Shown here in pieces: positions 62,071 to 64,000 of a stretch of DNA of 64,000 nt. This DNA comes from Desmodus rotundus. Its lineage: Eukaryota > Chordata > Mammalia > Chiroptera > Phyllostomidae. The notes beneath the pieces were generated by a model. The model had not been told where the DNA came from, ran no database searches, and saw only the letters and a program-made list of their open reading frames with translations. How positions within the stretch are numbered: the first letter of the stretch is position 1; each line of letters opens with the position of its first letter. The stretch covers positions 97,057,705-97,121,704 of the forward strand of contig NC_071398.1 in the NCBI RefSeq assembly GCF_022682495.2, written 5' to 3'. The position numbers were made by a program, and so were the translations under genes.

Positions 62071-63639
62071 TCCCAAATAAAGCTGAACTAATATTCACTA
62101 TTTTTCAAAGACTCATGAGGCTCTGAATGTCTCCCTCAGCATTTTTAGAGCATCCTATTTTTCCCTCACTCAGGAAGAGTCAACACTACAGAGGAAAATC
62201 TTTCCGAGCAGACCTCTTTAGGACCTTTCTGTCGCCCCTCTCCTCTCCTGGTCCAATCTCTTACAGATAACAGCGCAGGGTAAGTCGCTCAAGAATATGT
62301 TATTGCTCTCTGGCCTTCATTTTAGTAAGACGTTTAATACCACACACAAAAATTCTATTTTCAGTCTCCCAAAACCTATCCTGGCCTTGGTGATAAGGTT
62401 TCTGAGTTCGCTGGTGAGCCAGCCCTCAATTACACATTGTGCTTCTTAGGTTACAGACCTGAGACTGCTTCCCATCATGTGAAAACACTCTGTCCTTTCA
62501 ACGGGGAGTTTTCTGGACAACAAAATCCACTACTTATTAAGGAACTACGACTCCAGCGGACACCAAGTGTTAGCTATAATTCACCAGCTTGAAGAACTAA
62601 GAGATTTCAGTGAGATGTCGTGACAGAAAACAGCATCGGGAATGACTAACAAATGAAAGGTGAGCCTTGGAGCTTGCGGATGTAGCAAAGACGGAGGCTT
62701 TTAGGCGGGGGTGCTCTGGGCAGGATTGGTGGAAAGGGGTGAGTCTGAGCTAGATGTAGGAAGGCAGACAGACTTGGGGAAAAGCCAGGAAGAGGACAGA
62801 GAACATTTAAAACTACAAACAAATGATAACAAAACGCCAAAGTGGAAAAGCAAAAGGGAATCAGGGATACATACACCAGCTGAGCAAATAACAACAAAAA
62901 TCCAATCAGAAAAACATCTGCAGTGACTGGATGAAAGCATGAGGCGTGGGCGGAGGGCATCACAGACAGAATGCGCCCCTCCGTGTGGGTGAATGTTACA
63001 CGCAATGTGGCACAGGCCGGAGGCAGCAGTGCCCCTTCCGCACTGGGAATGGGAACACGTAGCCTATTGGTAGGATTACCACAATTTCTTAAACGGTCGC
63101 CATAAAGCTAGGGGCTGGAATCCGACAAGCACTTCATTTGATTTTTATGGCCTGTTTGGGGGGAAAGAGCTTGCATAGAAAACACACTGAATTCCGAAAA
63201 CAGCCACTGGATTCTTCTCCGAGAACATCCTCAAATTAAAAATCGGAAGAAACTGGAGAATGAAGTAAGAGGTGGACACTGGCTGGTGAAGGTAGAAGGC
63301 GCAGTGGCTGTGTGCACACGGCCACAGGCGCGCGGGTAACACTGCGCTCTGTGGGCCTCATGGCGGCTTTGACTGCAACGCAACCCGGCCTGAAAAGCTG
63401 GCTGTGGAACGCAGCACCTCCCTCACCTACAAAATCCACACCCACCCCCAAAATCATCTGGGGGGTAATCGTACATTTTCCCCAAAATCTTTTCATCGAT
63501 CACATTTAAAATAGTTTGAGCCCAAAATTTACTTTATAGGCACATTCTTAGAATGTATCTGCTGCATAAATCAGGGTATAAATTAACACACATTAATCCC
63601 TGTTAATGCCCACAGTGTCCTGGAAAATAACTGTTATCC

Positions 63640-63705
63640 CAGCTAAGCTGTAGCCTCTCTGTACCTCAGTTTCCTCCTAAATAAAATTAGAATAATAGTA
63701 TCCCA
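63640..63705 (-). repeat. MIR-like fragment
   Basis: Plus strand GTACCTCAGTTTCCTCCTAA followed by a TAAAATTAGAATAATAGTAT block is the complement of the MIR centre. Short. Confidence 0.5.
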
Positions 63706-64000
63706 TAAAAGCTAATAAAATCAAGATTTACCTTTGAAATTTTTAACATATATGAGCTCACCTTTATCATTCTTTAATAATTCTGTGTATATTACTGGAT
63801 CCCTTTTAAAAATTATTTTAAGATGTAATGGATTTTTTGAGCTTCAGAGTAGTCCATCTACACCATGAACACAGAAGTAGGATGCAGAAGAAATAGCCGC
63901 ATAGAGAAAAGGGGCTCATTTTTATCTGTTCCAGCACAAATCGGTGGTGTTGCCCAATCGTGAGCCCCAAAGCCACATGGGCTTGTGTAACTAGTAATTT

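Larger units (their letters stand above)
49562..64000 (-). other. DNM3: Intron 2, partial (at least 14.4 kb)
   Basis: Contains VES SINEs (54312, 56592), L2 stretches, an L1 fragment, MIR pieces, simple repeats and a CTCF-type motif. No exon 2 was seen. Stretches with nothing I can name include 49562-50750, 53270-54310, 54520-56180, 58270-59270, 59620-60960 and 62080-63630. Confidence 0.8.

Overview
This is a window of mammalian nuclear DNA, most likely from a bat. It holds no prokaryotic genes, operons or CRISPR array. The bat call rests on at least eight copies of a tRNA-derived SINE of the VES type (5' end like CCCTGGCTGGTGTGGCTCAG, pyrimidine-rich body, A-rich tail) and on an L1 3' end of the kind common in bats. 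Old mammalian repeats (MIR, L2, L1M, MER5A, mariner) fill much of the rest.

The only protein-coding gene I can support is dynamin 3 (DNM3), on the minus strand. Nine consecutive exons can be joined in frame, at 49412-49561, 47995-48198, 20915-21013, 20194-20354, 19023-19165, 16050-16185, 14138-14205, 11052-11190 and 900-986. In gene order they correspond to exons 3-11. They encode residues of about 79 to 474 in dynamin-1 numbering: most of the GTPase domain after the P-loop exons, then the first part of the stalk. All splice phases agree. Exons 1-2 (P-loop, switch I) lie beyond the right end of the window and exon 12 onward beyond the left end. Introns range from 560 bases to about 27 kb. The donor after exon 9 is GC instead of GT.

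Region by region: 1-899 is intron 11. Intron 10 (987-11051) carries an endogenous retrovirus (2889-8647) on the plus strand, antisense to DNM3. It has paired LTRs, a 4-base target duplication, a tRNA-Arg-like primer site and polypurine tracts, but no recognisable gag, pol or env; its interior is largely a tandem-repeat array. A VES-SINE/L1 composite follows at 10191-10676. Introns 9 to 5 (11191-20914) are compact, with L2 and VES pieces. Intron 4 (21014-47994) is a repeat-rich desert with two L1 3' regions, a mariner transposon fossil with terminal inverted repeats (27672-28264), a nested MER5A, a small TA-flanked inverted-repeat element (38749-38961), a homopurine tract and many L2 and MIR fragments. 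The partial intron 2 (49562-64000) has VES, L2, L1 and other repeats and a strong CTCF-type motif at 51561-51575.

The most interesting items are the non-autonomous retrovirus with a duplicated polypurine tract and internal repeat array, the GC-AG intron, the clustered exon 4 substitutions, and the mariner fossil. I did not find a wholly new biological system. Repeat family names come from recognition, without an alignment, and repeat boundaries are approximate.
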